A DNA stretch of 64,000 bases, taken from positions 5,224,274 through 5,288,273 of the forward strand of contig OY754974.1 in assembly GCA_963576475.1 (NCBI GenBank). The letters run 5' to 3'. The translations under genes were made by a program, and so were the position numbers. Source of the DNA: Molanna angustata (lineage: Eukaryota > Arthropoda > Insecta > Trichoptera > Molannidae). The notes below the pieces were generated by a model that was not told the origin of the DNA, searched no databases, and saw only the letters and a program-made list of their open reading frames with translations. Positions 1-11,399 of the stretch are shown here, piece after piece (the first letter of the stretch is position 1; each line of letters opens with the position of its first letter).

Positions 1-488
1 AACATACCCCATTTTCGGAAGTTGGTTAAAAAAGCTTATATCAGATTAACAAAATCCAAATGATGATGTATTTGAGGTCTATTTAACATAATACATAGAT
101 CCACATTTTATATTCCTCTATCTTCCTTAGTATAATATTCAAGTTTACAGTTTCAACAATAAACACTAACTGTTGTTAAGATTACTTCAAAGTTTTTTTA
201 CGATTGTTTTCTCAAATGAATAAACTTGCCGGTATTTAGTTATACATTTGGCGAAAGATGTCGACGAAAAGAGGTCACAAAGTTAGTACTTGTTGAAAGT
301 TCCATTGGAATGGTGCAATGAAAAACTTTGTAACTTGTTTGGCTCAGTACAAATCTCTCCAGACCAAACATTGTAAAACTAAAGCCGGCATTAAAATGAA
401 ATCATGAAATGTATCCTCAGTCTACCGGGGAAATAAACTCCAATCATAATTTGTACTATAATAAATAAATAGTGTTTTCATGATTAAA
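1..488. other. AT-rich DNA, nothing recognised
   Basis: No ORF, repeat or RNA gene that I can support is seen here. Confidence 0.5.
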
Positions 489-727
489 AATGCGGCAACG
501 ACATAGAAATGCTGGAAATAAAATGTGAGATATGTGAATGAAAGAGATCGCATGTCTGTAGCGTGAGAGTATATATTGTCTAAATGAGCGCGCGGCGCGT
601 CATTCTCCGTTCCGCTTTATTTGTAGTATTACCTCCGTTTTGTGTGTAAATAGTATTGACCTTGAGTTGTATTATAATATATTGATCGTGTTCAATAAAG
701 TGTATAAAAGGATATATATCTTTTACT
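489..727 (+). mobile_element. LTR-like segment (possible solo LTR)
   Basis: A GC-richer block (GCGCGCGGCGCGTC near 590) lies upstream of a TTCAATAAAGTG polyadenylation-like signal near 690, and a TATA-like GTATATATTG sits near 570. This order resembles the U3-R-U5 of insect LTR retrotransposons. No second LTR, primer site or clear target duplication was found, so the boundaries are guesses and it could also be a 3' UTR remnant. Confidence 0.28.
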
Positions 728-1080
728 TCATAAAATAATCTAAGAGTTCCACCCCAAGTAGGTACCTACAAGATACTGTACAAAGACACTGTTTAAAATA
801 ACATCTAATTAATTATTTGGAGACAATAACCCATTATAACGTATTGTGCAATGATGGATCATACCAGGAAATGACATTGGTGTTTGTCATGCACGCTCGG
901 TTGTGCCATGTTATTTTTACAAAAACAATAAAACATCTACAAATTTTGGTGTATTAGGTCATAATAACAATGAAACAATCTACACATATAGGTTTCAAGT
1001 TTAATGCTTATTAAATAAATTATTATTATTGAGGTGACAAGCAGGCAGCATAAAGCTGATGTGCTTGAGTGAGTTCACAG
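728..1080. other. AT-rich DNA, nothing recognised
   Basis: No supported feature. A GTAGGTACCTAC motif near 760 is of the kind that is abundant in lepidopteran DNA. Confidence 0.5.
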
Positions 1081-1082
1081 TG

Positions 1083-1200
1083 TCACTGTAATCCATCTAG
1101 TCCGTTCTTAAAGGAGTTGACACTCTCATCAACAACCAGATCCTTAGGCAGCCTGTTCCAAGCATCCACCACTCTATTACTTAGTTTATGTGGATTCTGA
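1083..1200 (-). pseudogene. LINE ORF2 C-terminal fragment
   Basis: The minus strand is open for 39 codons to a TGA at 1083-1085 and contains RVVDAWNRLPKDLV followed by SFKNGLD. This 'AWNRLP...FK..LD' pattern is the usual carboxyl end of CR1/Jockey-type reverse transcriptase ORFs, just after the thumb region. Catalytic motifs are absent, so this is a 5'-truncated dead copy. The clade is not certain from so short a tail. Confidence 0.7.
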
Positions 1201-1307
1201 GCAAACACACGTAAACTAATCAACTTCAGGCTATGACCACGAAAGTGCTCATTATATATTATTTTTATAAAATTTTATTTTGTATTGCTTCTCAGCCAAC
1301 TAATAAA

Positions 1308-1435
1308 TACTTGTGTCAAATACCAAAAACGCACCCAATAAAATTTTTCCATATTCCGCAGATCCAGACTGAAAACACGATTGAAAACTATTGTTTATCC
1401 ACCGGGTTCTTACCCGGGAACTTTCGCTCATGATT
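1308..1435 (-). mobile_element. SINE family A, partial
   Basis: Read on the minus strand this matches the body of the copies at 18834 and 40319: B-box-like part, then a block with TTTTCAGTCTGGATCTG, then TATTGGGTGCGT. The tRNA-like head is strongly diverged or missing. Confidence 0.6.
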
Positions 1436-2400
1436 CAAGTAACAAATAATGTACCATTTAATTGAGTGCTTTGGCAAAACCAATGTGTTTTTAGTATCCA
1501 TCTAGCTAAATGCTTAATCATTGAAATTGATTAAATATCTATAAGAAGTTTTGCGTACTTGCATTTAAGCGAGCTGGATAACAAACTAACAGTCAAGTGA
1601 ATCTGGGTTTGATAAATACATACCAAAACATTAACGTTTTTGAGGGAAAGCTTGAAATGTACAACACGTTCTTGTTCCATCCTAAGCCTTATTTTCTTAA
1701 CTGTTGGCTTCTTCCATCTGCTACCTATCATTCTTAACTTATACGCTAGCTAAAAACACGACGGTTGGTTCTTCATTTTATAGCTGTATAAAATAAGAAA
1801 TTTCAATAGACTAATCGAAGGAGTCAGAGGGCAGTTATCTTACAAGCGGTGGTCTAACCAGATAACATCTTTGATTGGCAGTTTGTAGGTATCAGCCTGG
1901 AGAGTCTGCATTGTATGCTCGAAGAATGGTGAGATGTTAGGTAAGTTTTATAGACACTATTGAATCCTGACACAAAAACACGACCACTGACATGGGTACA
2001 AAACAAATTAGAAAGTATATCAAGTGAAAACGAGGTAGAATGCATCGAGTCTATTATGATTTTGATTTAAAATCTATAATATTGTTATAATACAGTTGTC
2101 ATTTTAAAACTAACGATGAATAAATCAGATAAAAGTAAAAAGGAATGTAAAAAAATGAAAGTTTTATATAATTAAGTAAAGAAATCAGATTAATGTTATC
2201 ATAAAACTTTCCTTAATTTGTTTTAACTAGGTACATATTGTTTGGAGTCACTGTTTTCTTCTACAATATTAAATTTAATTATGATTTTATGCAGGACCAC
2301 TATTTCACCTAGTAAAGGTCTTTTCAAGTGATCATTATATGGATTTTACCTATACACATGTCATACTTAAATAATATGATCATGTTTCGACTTGTAGAAA
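1436..2400. other. AT-rich DNA, nothing recognised
   Basis: Only short shadow ORFs on both strands. No conserved motif, hairpin or repeat seen. Confidence 0.45.
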
Positions 2401-2402
2401 TA

Positions 2403-3005
2403 TTCTTCGTTGGCCAAAGATACGAGATCGTCGTAACATTCACATTCTGTCATTACTTTATAAGACTATTTATGATCCCTATTCACCACAATATTTAAAA
2501 AATAACGTCGTTTTCTTGTCAAGTCACGGCCTATCCCTTCGATCTGCTGAACGTACTACACTAGCTATCCCCATTCACAATACAGAGCTCGTCTTTTCAA
2601 GTACAATCAGCTAGACTATGGAATGGCCTAAGTGATGAAGTAACGTCATCTCAATCCATTCAAATATTTAAAGGTAAACTAAAAAAACTTTATTTGTCAA
2701 ATAGTTCCTAAATTCCTTCTATATCCTTCCGTAACCTCCTTTTCCTCATTGATATGATCAGTGTTATTTTTATTATTCTTTTTTTTTTAAACTCTCTTTT
2801 CATTTTTTTTTTCTCTTTGTATTTTTTTATATTTCTTACTCTTTTATGTTACTTTTTATCAATTTATTTCTCAATAAATTAGTATTGTACCAATTTAACT
2901 TATAGACTTCACGTTGCTCGAGTTGGTTGGAAGAAATTGCCTTATGGCAATAAACCTGCCTTTGTACACATGTACATAAATTATATAAATAAATAAATAA
3001 ATACT
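2403..3005 (+). mobile_element. 5'-truncated LINE with 3' UTR and tail
   Basis: The coding remnant runs to a TAA at 2709-2711 and includes HILSLLYKTIYDPYSPQYL, then GLSLRSAERTTL, then RLWNGLSDEV after a one-base frameshift near 2611. This is the C-terminal tail of a CR1/Jockey-like LINE ORF2. The 3' UTR carries the hairpin ATTGCCTTATGGCAAT (2937-2952), CCTGCCTTTGTAC and an (AAAT)n tail at 2985-3005. A second fragment of the same family is at 53482-53575 and the same 3' end is seen at 54116-54173. Not functional. Confidence 0.75.
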
Positions 3006-3790
3006 ATAAAATCGAATATTTATTTATTTATGTAATCATTTACGGCATATATTGCCCCTTACAAACACATATCGAAAACAAAATCAAGAAAATAATACAA
3101 TAATAAACTTACTCAAAAAAGGAAAAACCTATCAACATAATAAAACAAAAAGTCAATAACAAAATTGAATTTCTATCTTCTTTCCTTTCCTTTAAATTGT
3201 ATACATATAAATATGCAAACCAGAACATTAGGTACACATTTTACTGGAGGGTTTGTTTTTGTAATAATGTTTCAATAAAGTGTCCTTATAGTGCTTAATA
3301 GAATACGTACTCACAAATACATCAGTCAGATAACCATAATCATTGCCCATTGTGAGTTTCGCAAATAATAGGAATTACATAGGAATTAAGTTTGGCGCGT
3401 ATTCCTTGTTGGAATAATATGGTAATGTATCTAACAAACGAGGAAAGAGGAGCTAAAGTAGGTTCAGAGGAGCATGATATCAGATTATAATCCTTCTATC
3501 GGAGAGGTCATGAAGTTGCAGATAGACTATTAGGGAATTATAATTTAACTCATGTGCAGGAATTTACAGTTTATATTTTAAAAAAAAATTGTGTTGGACA
3601 GTTTCGATAGTTGCAGAGGGCACGGCATGGTGACCAAACAGTAGAATTGTATTCATTTGTATTCATCATTGATGACTGCGAAAAAATGAAAGGTCTTAAA
3701 TACATTCATTCATTCGAATTTTGCTTACGAATAGGTATGCAAAAATAAAACTTATCATGTTTTTAACGACACGTTTTTGTATGCATCTTC
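3006..3790. other. Unassigned, probable old repeat remnants
   Basis: Begins with an A/T tetranucleotide run continuing from the LINE tail. The minus strand has weak protein-like stretches but no motif I could name. Confidence 0.35.
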
Positions 3791-3797
3791 ATAATCA

Positions 3798-4010
3798 TCA
3801 GTGGTTCCACAGCCCAGGATGGGCCTTGACCTCCTCAAGGAATCGTTTACATTGCACCCGATCCATGGCCTTTTCTCTCCAATCCCGCACATCAGCTATC
3901 TGAAGGTCCCTCTCGACTCCATCCATCCATCGTTGTTTCGGCCTTCCCACATTTCCTCTTCCCTCCGGACACGTTGTGAGGATTCTTTTCGGTGTCTGAT
4001 CATCCTCCAT
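3798..4010 (-). pseudogene. RTE-like LINE ORF2 C-terminal fragment
   Basis: The minus strand encodes GRPKQRWMDGVERDL, VRDWREKAMDR and FLEEVKAHPGL. The arrangement 'RPK.RW.D.V..DL......W...A.DR..W......A' is the standard end of RTE-type and related endonuclease-reverse transcriptases in insects. Upstream RT motifs are absent, so it is a 5'-truncated insertion. Confidence 0.75.
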
Positions 4011-4029
4011 ACGATGTACGTGTCCTAAC

Positions 4030-4760
4030 TAGCGGAGCCTCCTTAATTTTATCGTTTGGACGATATATATTTGGTTCCTTGAATAGGCTCTGTAGTTCGG
4101 GTCTGTTATTCTTTTAAATGCAGTTGATATTATTATTTTTGATAGTGCACAGACATTATTGTGATGAATTATTTTCGCATGTTGGATACGTTTCATAAAT
4201 GATATAAAACTATGCAATGCCTTTTCATTTGTATAGCATATAAAAAGACTATCCATTGTTTATTAAAGATACTTAATGTTACATCATTAATCTTTATCAG
4301 TCAAGTCCACCTCCGTCATGTAATGTTTAATACAAGAATACCTACCTTATGCTTTTACTTTCATGTTCTATGCAATCAGAATATAATATGTATCTTTTCT
4401 TGTGAGACCATGTGTTCATTAAGGTCATTTTTGGAACAATAGTGGGTCAAGTGATGTTTAATATTAGTAATTGTTTTTTTTTTTAATATCACACGATTCG
4501 AAAGGAAAACGAATTTAATTTGATCTGGCATTTACGAGCGTTTAAGTATGGCGGCAAAAAGCGGTGAAATATTTGACCGTAAAAGGTCATAAATCAGGTG
4601 TATAAACACTCACAAGACGCACTGAATTGATACCAAATCTATTTTCTTCTCTATGCAGATCGAAGATCTGTTTTTTATTCAGAAATTTACTCTTGAATTT
4701 ATGTAGCTGAGATTCGGCTGTTCCTCAATATTTTTGTGGTCCGTCGTCTGAGAGATAATT
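4030..4760. other. AT-rich DNA, nothing recognised
   Basis: Short shadow ORFs only. Confidence 0.45.
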
Positions 4761-4765
4761 ACATG

Positions 4766-4890
4766 GTCCCGGTAGAAAATTTGTGGTCAAACGGCGATCT
4801 CCCAACAATATCCTTAATTTATCATACGAAATGGAATGGAGTACCTCCGGATATTCGCAGTGCTCAAATCTCTTAAAGACTGAAAAACTT
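4766..4890 (+). pseudogene. Weak LINE C-terminal fragment
   Basis: A frame reads TKWNGVPPDIRSAQIS, then a stop, then RLKNF. 'WNGVPPDIRSAQ' resembles the 'LWNSLP..IR.A' motif near the end of CR1/Jockey LINE ORF2. The rest is too decayed to confirm. Confidence 0.4.
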
Positions 4891-5027
4891 TGTTTCATAG
4901 AACAACATGATCACTTCAGGTTTACCACTATTTCTTTGACGTCAGTAACTCCTGATCTTCTTAGAATTTCTGAATTTCTAACCCTATGTGAGAGTTTGAG
5001 ATTCATCATGGTTGTTTCATGGAAACA

Positions 5028-5135
5028 TTATATAGAACTTTCAAAATATGGATTGATAAGACAGTAAAACATATAGTTGTTCAACGTTGCGCAAGCGCTA
5101 GCTGATGACCAGATTTGAACCCTGTAGGTGCCTTT
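5028..5135 (-). repeat. Repeat family Y fragment
   Basis: Contains TATAGAACTTTCAAA, CAACGTTGCGCAAGCGC and CCTGTAGGTGCC in the same order as in the right arm at 11216-11340 and in the copy at 55990. Ends are lost. Confidence 0.6.
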
Positions 5136-5139
5136 AATT

Positions 5140-7680
5140 CCGATTATACCGATTTTTTCAATACCTATAGCTCTCGTTATACTAGAACAAATCTTTCATT
5201 CAGATTGCCTCTCTGTAGAATTAGACCAAAATTCATTCATCCAATGGGAACGTAAAATTTATAATGTTTTTTTAAGAATATTGATATTTTTAGATATACT
5301 AAAATAAAATATAAAAATGCCATTTCAGAGTCCCTTGAAGGTTTTGGGTAGCTGATTTCTGCTTTTTTCAGTTTGACTACGAATGCTTCAACCTTCCTTT
5401 CCTTCTTTTTGTCCATTTTCTTCTGAATTTAGCGTACCTTCAATTTATAATGGTAATTGTTTAAGGTTGTTTTCTGATATATTTTTTTACATTGAATTTG
5501 TTGTATTATTTGTTGGTATGACTGTATTTTTGTTAGGTTTAAATTAAAACATAAAATAAAAAAAAATAGCTACACAAATAATGATTTAGCCTAAAATCAC
5601 GTTTCTCTTTGGTGCAGGTAATAATCATGATATTTAATAATAAACATAAAATATCAACGTTTCATTTTATGATTTTAGTAGCGTAGAACCTTGACGTCAG
5701 AATACAACATGTACAGATATGAAGGATTTCAATTTTTTTGAAGCATGATATAAAAAAAATGTTAACGTCAGTCAGTCAGTGTTGCCAGAGGAACGTGATT
5801 TTTTTCTATTATTTGTGTTGTTGTCTATGATAAGATCTATTTATCAAAATAACTGAGGCCCCCAGTTCGTGCCCGGAATGGTTTAGTTTGTCTATGTTGA
5901 TTGCATCACACGAACCACAATATTGTATTCTGTTGACGTCTATACCATAAACAAGAGAATAAATTTACAGAATGTGTGTTTTCTCGGAATCAACATGAAA
6001 ATATAAAATAATGCTTTCTTTTGAGTTGTTAAGGATGAGGCTTCAAAGGAAGAGTTGGTACCTTCTTATGGCAGATATACTTGAATAAATAGGAATGTTT
6101 CGCATCGTAAAATTGAAAAATATGGACAAGATATATTTAAGATACATATGTAGGTATTTACATGATACGCAAAAATCATCTTGGCAGCCACCTCAATTCG
6201 ATTTTCATTAGTTTAGATACTTACTTTAAAAATATATCAATCGAGGCAAAAATATATGTATCTCAAGAGACAGAAGTTTGGCTTTGGTTTTCTATGCCTA
6301 TCTCAAAAGATGGAATACATAGTATGGAAACAATTCCATACTATGGTATGATTTTTTTTATACGGCGCTGGCCGATTTACTAATGATATTAATAACAATT
6401 AAGCACTACAAATAATAACACTCAATTATTGTTATTACCATTATACACTTCCCCATAAGAATTAGCAGATCAATGCGTAAATTGTAAATTATTTAAAAGA
6501 GCAAAATAAAATGCAACAAACGCATCATCAAGCTTTCAATTGGGAATGGTTCACCCATCCAGATACTTAACATATCAAAGGATTAGGCTCTGAGGAGGTC
6601 TCTATACTACCTAACAACCCTACTGATTCCCGAATATTAATGTTTAAAAAATCTTTAACGATTCTACATGTATTCATTATTACCGTTTTTTGCATTTTTA
6701 TTATTAAATTTTTCGATAAATCTATAATTTCTAAATTATGGTATTATAATTACTTTCAAAATTAGTATTACCTGATCCATGATAAGTAGTTTTTTTGATA
6801 CAATGTCATTTTTCTCGTACGTATTAAACAGTTCACATGACATAGTTAGGATTTGCCTCATTAATTCGTACATACAACATGGCATAATAATTCACATACA
6901 TAGCACTTACATGAAACTATATACTTAAATATACATATGTATAATAATATTCATTTAATGATCCGGTGTATGAACATGTACCACGACTTGTTAGACAATA
7001 TAAATTACATTGACAAATTACTTACTTATTAACCACGTAAAAAATGCTACAAGAATAGTTACATATAGAACAACTATTGCAAAATTTGTATTATCTATGA
7101 CCTCACCTCTATAAATACACCTGTGTTATTGAATGACAAGATAGCAAAGAAAGCAAAATGATAAATTTCATGCTTGAGTTGTAACATGAATTTTTGATTA
7201 TAAGGTAGGTAGATTTATATTACATAATAAATGTAATCAATACGTATTTGATTCGTGTAACAAGATACCTACTTTTTTTATTATATCATTTACTAAACTA
7301 AAAAACAAATAGATACGTTTATTAAAAATTTTATTTTGTAAACATACAGTCTTAATAACAAGTAATACAAGAATATTAAGTTCTCCATTTGAGGACCAAT
7401 TAAGTTTACAGAAATAAATCACACCTATGTAAATTTTAATGACAGATTGATTGGATAATGAATGGAAAGGATATTAGGAATTAGATGGAAAGAGAAACAG
7501 GCGAGCTTATGAAAACACTATTCAGCAGAAGCCACAGAGACATTCAGGGAAGTTATTAGTGATGATTTAAATTTAGTAATGGACATGGACATATTAGTAA
7601 GATCTAAACTCTAAAAGAGCACATTTTCACTGTTGCAAGTTGTGAATAAATGCATGCTGTAAATATTTTTTTTACATATA
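5140..7680. other. AT-rich DNA with one small hairpin
   Basis: No gene is supported over 2.5 kb. The only structure noted is an 11-bp-arm inverted repeat, CATAGTATGGA...TCCATACTATG, near 6318-6345. Short ORFs (for example near 6162) have no recognisable features. Confidence 0.45.
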
Positions 7681-7792
7681 AGTCCCGAGTTTGAATCCTG
7701 CGACGACCGATTTCATTATTGCTTAGTTTAGGGAATGAATGACGATGTATATGTACATGTTAAAAGGACATTTTAATTCTTTAAAAAAAAAA
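7681..7792 (+). mobile_element. SINE family C, 5'-truncated
   Basis: Starts inside the tRNA-like head at a B box (GAGTTTGAATCC) and continues through the body (TTTAGGGAATGAATGACGA, GTACATGTTAAAAGGACAT) to a poly-A tail. It matches the copies at 28913 and 59423. The Helentron-like element at 7793 directly follows the tail. Confidence 0.65.
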
Positions 7793-8371
7793 CGAGTGGG
7801 TTGTGGCCAACGCTAAACTCATCACAAGTCACTCCATAAAGTATTCAAATTTTGTATGGAAAATTTTCAGCATTTTCATGAAATGAGTATGTTCAATATT
7901 ATTTTTTTATTTAAATATTTTATTATGAAAACTTGATACTCTTCAATGCCATTTTATGAATGAGATGAGCCTTTTAACCAATTTGAAATTAAAAATTTCA
8001 AATATTAAGTTTCCTGCACTTGAAATCACTTTGAAATATTTGAAAGTTAAAAAAAGCTCTATTCAGATATCCTTCAAAATGTAATGGGGTCTAAGCGAGT
8101 ATTAGATATACATATTTGCAAAATTTGAAAAGAATCGAATGAGTACTTTAGTCTATAATTGATAAAGTAAAATTAACACGCCGTACATAGCACATAGCAC
8201 ACAATACGCAGCACACAGCACATAGCACAACATATAGATACATTGTGATGAAACTTTCAGAACACAATCTCAGCATGATACTTGTTGATAATCTGCAATA
8301 AAAAAATAGTCTTAAAAATTGCGAAATCATAACTCCCCACTATATCCCCTTGGGTTAGTGAGGAGTAAAAA
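7793..8371 (+). mobile_element. Helentron-like non-autonomous element, short copy
   Basis: Left end CGAGTGGGTTGTGGCCAACG, right end AGTGAGGAGTAAAAAA. Near the right end, ACTCCCCACT (8332-8341) pairs with AGTGAGGAGT (8357-8366) as a terminal hairpin, and an inverted partner of that motif lies near the left end (AACTCATCAC). The middle holds a degenerate microsatellite (AGCACATAGCACACA, 8186-8230). A fixed left end without full TIRs, a 3' hairpin, a microsatellite core and insertion into A/T runs fit HINE/Helentron-type elements. No Rep/helicase is present. Confidence 0.6.
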
Positions 8372-8554
8372 ACAAAAAAAAATCTAATGGATTCCTGGTG
8401 TGACGTGATCGGCAGTTAAATAATATCATATTATGTAGTTAATTGGTAATTTAAAACCCCTTTATTGTGTTTTTTTTATTTTAATAATCTTAGCCATTAT
8501 TGTTTCTAGCAGACTAGGTAATATTTGCTTTTTTTCACAGCTTTTTTGATAAAT

Positions 8555-8860
8555 TAATATCTCAATAGAGACGAAGTTGAAATATCATTAGAGAACCGAG
8601 AAATCAAGGCACCTACAAGACTTACGACCTGTCATCGGCTGATTTACGTGATCACTTTAAGCACTTGTGCAAAGTTCACTAATTATGCCTTTCACTGAGT
8701 TCCCTTGTCAATCCAACTTTTGAAAATTCTATATAATATGTATGTTGTATGGACAATTCAAAGTAAGCTGAAAACACCATCGATATAATAGAATATGTTT
8801 TATGGAAGTGACAAAGAAACTTATTTCTAACGCCATTTATTGAAAAATTGGGTCGTCTCC
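8555..8860 (+). repeat. Repeat family Y, left half
   Basis: Reads CTCAATAGAGACGAAGTTG, CAAGGCACCTACAAGACTTA, ACCTGTCATCGGCTGATTTA, GTGATCACTTTAAGC, then the inner part (CCCTTGTCAATCCAACTTTT, AACGCCATTTATTGA). It is collinear with 49250-49500. The outer block with GCAAACATTGG is missing. Confidence 0.65.
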
Positions 8861-9186
8861 TCTGATCTGTATGATTATTAGTTATTTATTAACTTATTCG
8901 ATTAAGAGGGTGACTGCAGCTGCCAACGTACCTATTTTTTCAATTTGAATTTGCATCATTACTACAAAACGAATCATTTTGAAAAAAATAACCTAGTTAT
9001 TTTGGATATTAATAAAGAAAAATATGCCTTAACATTTTAATTATGTTTTGTATATTATATTCTTGTAGAAAAATAATAAGCATACCCTGATTTTTGACAT
9101 TTATCTTATATTTCTAAAAAACTATAAGGTATAAGATCAAAATATCTGGAAATATACGATGTAAAGTTGCATTAGCGCATCAGGTT

Positions 9187-9412
9187 AATAATAATAATAA
9201 TAATAAGGACAATTTATAAAGCGCCGTTTAGTGACAACCGTGGTCACCTCAAGGGCGCTTTCAGTTTGCAAAAAAAATAAGTTCAAATTAGTCCTATAGC
9301 TAACACATTGAAAATGGTGAAACATAAAACTTAAAAAAATACAATAAGTTAAAATTAGTCCTATAGCTAACACATTGAAAATGGTGAAACATAAAACTTT
9401 AAAAAATACCTA
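9187..9412. repeat. (AAT)n run and a 66-bp tandem duplication
   Basis: An (AAT)n microsatellite at 9187-9206 precedes a GC-richer stretch (AAAGCGCCGTTTAGTGAC). A 66-bp unit then occurs twice in tandem (9277-9342 and 9343-9408), nearly identical, starting AATAAGTT and ending AAAAATAC. Confidence 0.8.
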
Positions 9413-9653
9413 GAAATCCCAAATTAATCTAGTTATATACATGTCCCAAGCACAAGTTTGTAACTTTATTGGGACAGTGCCTTTTGAAAAAAAAAATTGT
9501 AAATTGTATTAATTTAAATCTTTGTACTATGTGTATGTTCATATTATGTTACTCAATTAAAAAAAAACATATTACATAATCCAGATGAAATTAATTATAA
9601 AAAATTGTCGATTCAAAGTAAACTGGCATAATATTTAGTACACATAATATTAT

Positions 9654-9795
9654 TGAACGGATGAAGGACAATCTGGATACGACTTGCGGAAAAGATGAGT
9701 TTTTAATTTCTTCTTGAATTCATTGATATTTTCGGCACATCTTATATCCATTGGAAGATTGTTCCATGACTTTGGTCCAAAAACGTTAAGTTAAT
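9654..9795 (-). pseudogene. LINE ORF2 C-terminal fragment
   Basis: The minus strand reads NVFGPKSWNNLPMDIR then INEFKKKLKTHLF and ends at a stop. 'GPK.WN.LP..I......FKK.LK.HLF' is the C-terminus of CR1/Jockey-type LINE reverse transcriptases. No catalytic domain is left. Confidence 0.7.
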
Positions 9796-9799
9796 AAAC

Positions 9800-10850
9800 C
9801 AAAAAAACTTTTATTTCGCAATGGCGCTGAATGGAAAATAAATGTTTTTTTAGGTTTATTTACTAAACCTGAAGCATTAATGAAACATTACATTATATTT
9901 TTCTAGATATATTTGTCTTCATTAATTTAAAAAAAAAATGTTGAACTACGCTTTATATTTTATTAAAAATATATGATGCTGAAAATTGGGGTATGCAATT
10001 ATTTTTCTACAAGAATTTATACAGAACATTATCAAAAAGTAAAGATATATTTTTTGTTTATTTATACCCAAACTATCTAAATTATTTTTTTCAAACCTAT
10101 TTGATAAGAAATAATGATGGTATATCAAATTGAATGAATATGTACGTTGGCAGCAGTCCCCCCCTTAATGCTGATATTAATTTCTTACAATACTAAAATA
10201 TGAATAAAAGAACACAAGCAGGGTAAATCTTATTTCGATCTCGAAAATGGCAAAATTAAACACATTAATTTTCGCTCATGTATAATTTCTATTCAGTTCA
10301 TCTTTAGATGTACCTATGTAGGTCTTAACATATCTGCTAACCTACGAAATGAAATAAATATAGAGGTTATAAAAAATTGTGAGACAGAAATACGTATGTG
10401 GAGCAAAATATAATAGGAAATACATAATCCACCTTTTTTTGTCTCCAATCACCGGTTGGAGCATAAAAAAAACCTGTTATTCAAGTATCACACACAATTC
10501 ACAATGTACATACGACAATAATATTTCTTTTCACGCTCGACCGTGGTATTCATACCATTACGATACAATTCAGCCATGATTAATTACAACTTCCACTATT
10601 TAATCTTTTGTCTAGATATTATTATAGTTAAAAAGGAGTGTTTTGCAACGGAGCAGGCAGATTGTAACATTTTGTGATATATTAAAATGATAATTTAAAA
10701 TGCCAAGCGTAATGGTTACGCCATACACGTATACCCATACATGAAATATCTCAGTTATTAATTGTGATTAATCACTTCTTGATTGTTTCTTTTTGGGTAC
10801 ATTGCTCCTTTTAAAAAATCATTTTGATTTTGAAAATTTGTTTAGAATAT
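9800..10850. other. AT-rich DNA, nothing recognised
   Basis: No supported gene; only short shadow ORFs. Confidence 0.45.
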
Positions 10851-10854
10851 CATT

Positions 10855-10898
10855 GAATCCCGACAGGGAAAAAAATACAATATTTGTGAATATGCAAC
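10855..10898 (-). repeat. Repeat family Y outer end
   Basis: CCCGACAGGGAAAAAAATAC followed by AATATTTGTGAATATGC is the minus-strand version of the family Y terminus (GCATATACGCAAACATTGG...GTCGGGAGTCAATG). Confidence 0.55.
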
Positions 10899-10987
10899 AA
10901 TAATAAAAACGATCTCAAAAGTTAATTCAGTACATACCCCCTATTCAGTAACTATTGTAACTAAATTAGGAACCGAATATTTTTATT

Positions 10988-11394
10988 ATTGCATTTGCGC
11001 AAACATTGGATTTTTTTTCCTTGTCGGGAGTCAACGGTATTTTTTAACAGATTTTTAATTATCTCAATAGAGACGAAGGTGGAATATTTACTGTAGGAGA
11101 ACCGGGAAATCAAGGCACCTACAGGGCTTACGACCTGTCATCGGCTGGTTTACGTGATCACTTTATGCGCCTTGCGCAACGTTCACCAATTATTAAAAGA
11201 ATTTCAGTATTACAATATATAGAACTTTCAAAATTGAATTGATAGGGATCTCATTAAAAAGGCATAATTGGTGAACATTGCGCATAAAGTGATCACGTAA
11301 ACCAGCCGATGACAGGTCGTAAGCCCTGTAGGTGCCTTGATTTCCCGGTTCTCCTACAGTAAATATTCCAACTTCGTCTCTATTGAGATAATTA
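10988..11394. mobile_element. Repeat family Y, palindromic form
   Basis: Outer block GCGCAAACATTGG...GTCGGGAGTCAACG at 10988-11030, then a left arm (11061-11196) and a right arm (11264-11392) that are inverted copies sharing GGCACCTACAGGGCTTACGA and GTGATCACTTTATGCG. The right end continues after the LINE insertion at 13333-13350 (ATAATTAAAAATCTGTTAAA). Long inverted arms around a short centre mark it as a foldback MITE; superfamily unknown. Confidence 0.65.
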
Positions 11395-11399
11395 ATTAG

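Noticed and set aside
8148..8330. 60-codon minus-strand ORF with Cys-Val-Leu repeats
   Set aside because: Translation of the microsatellite core of the Helentron-like element.
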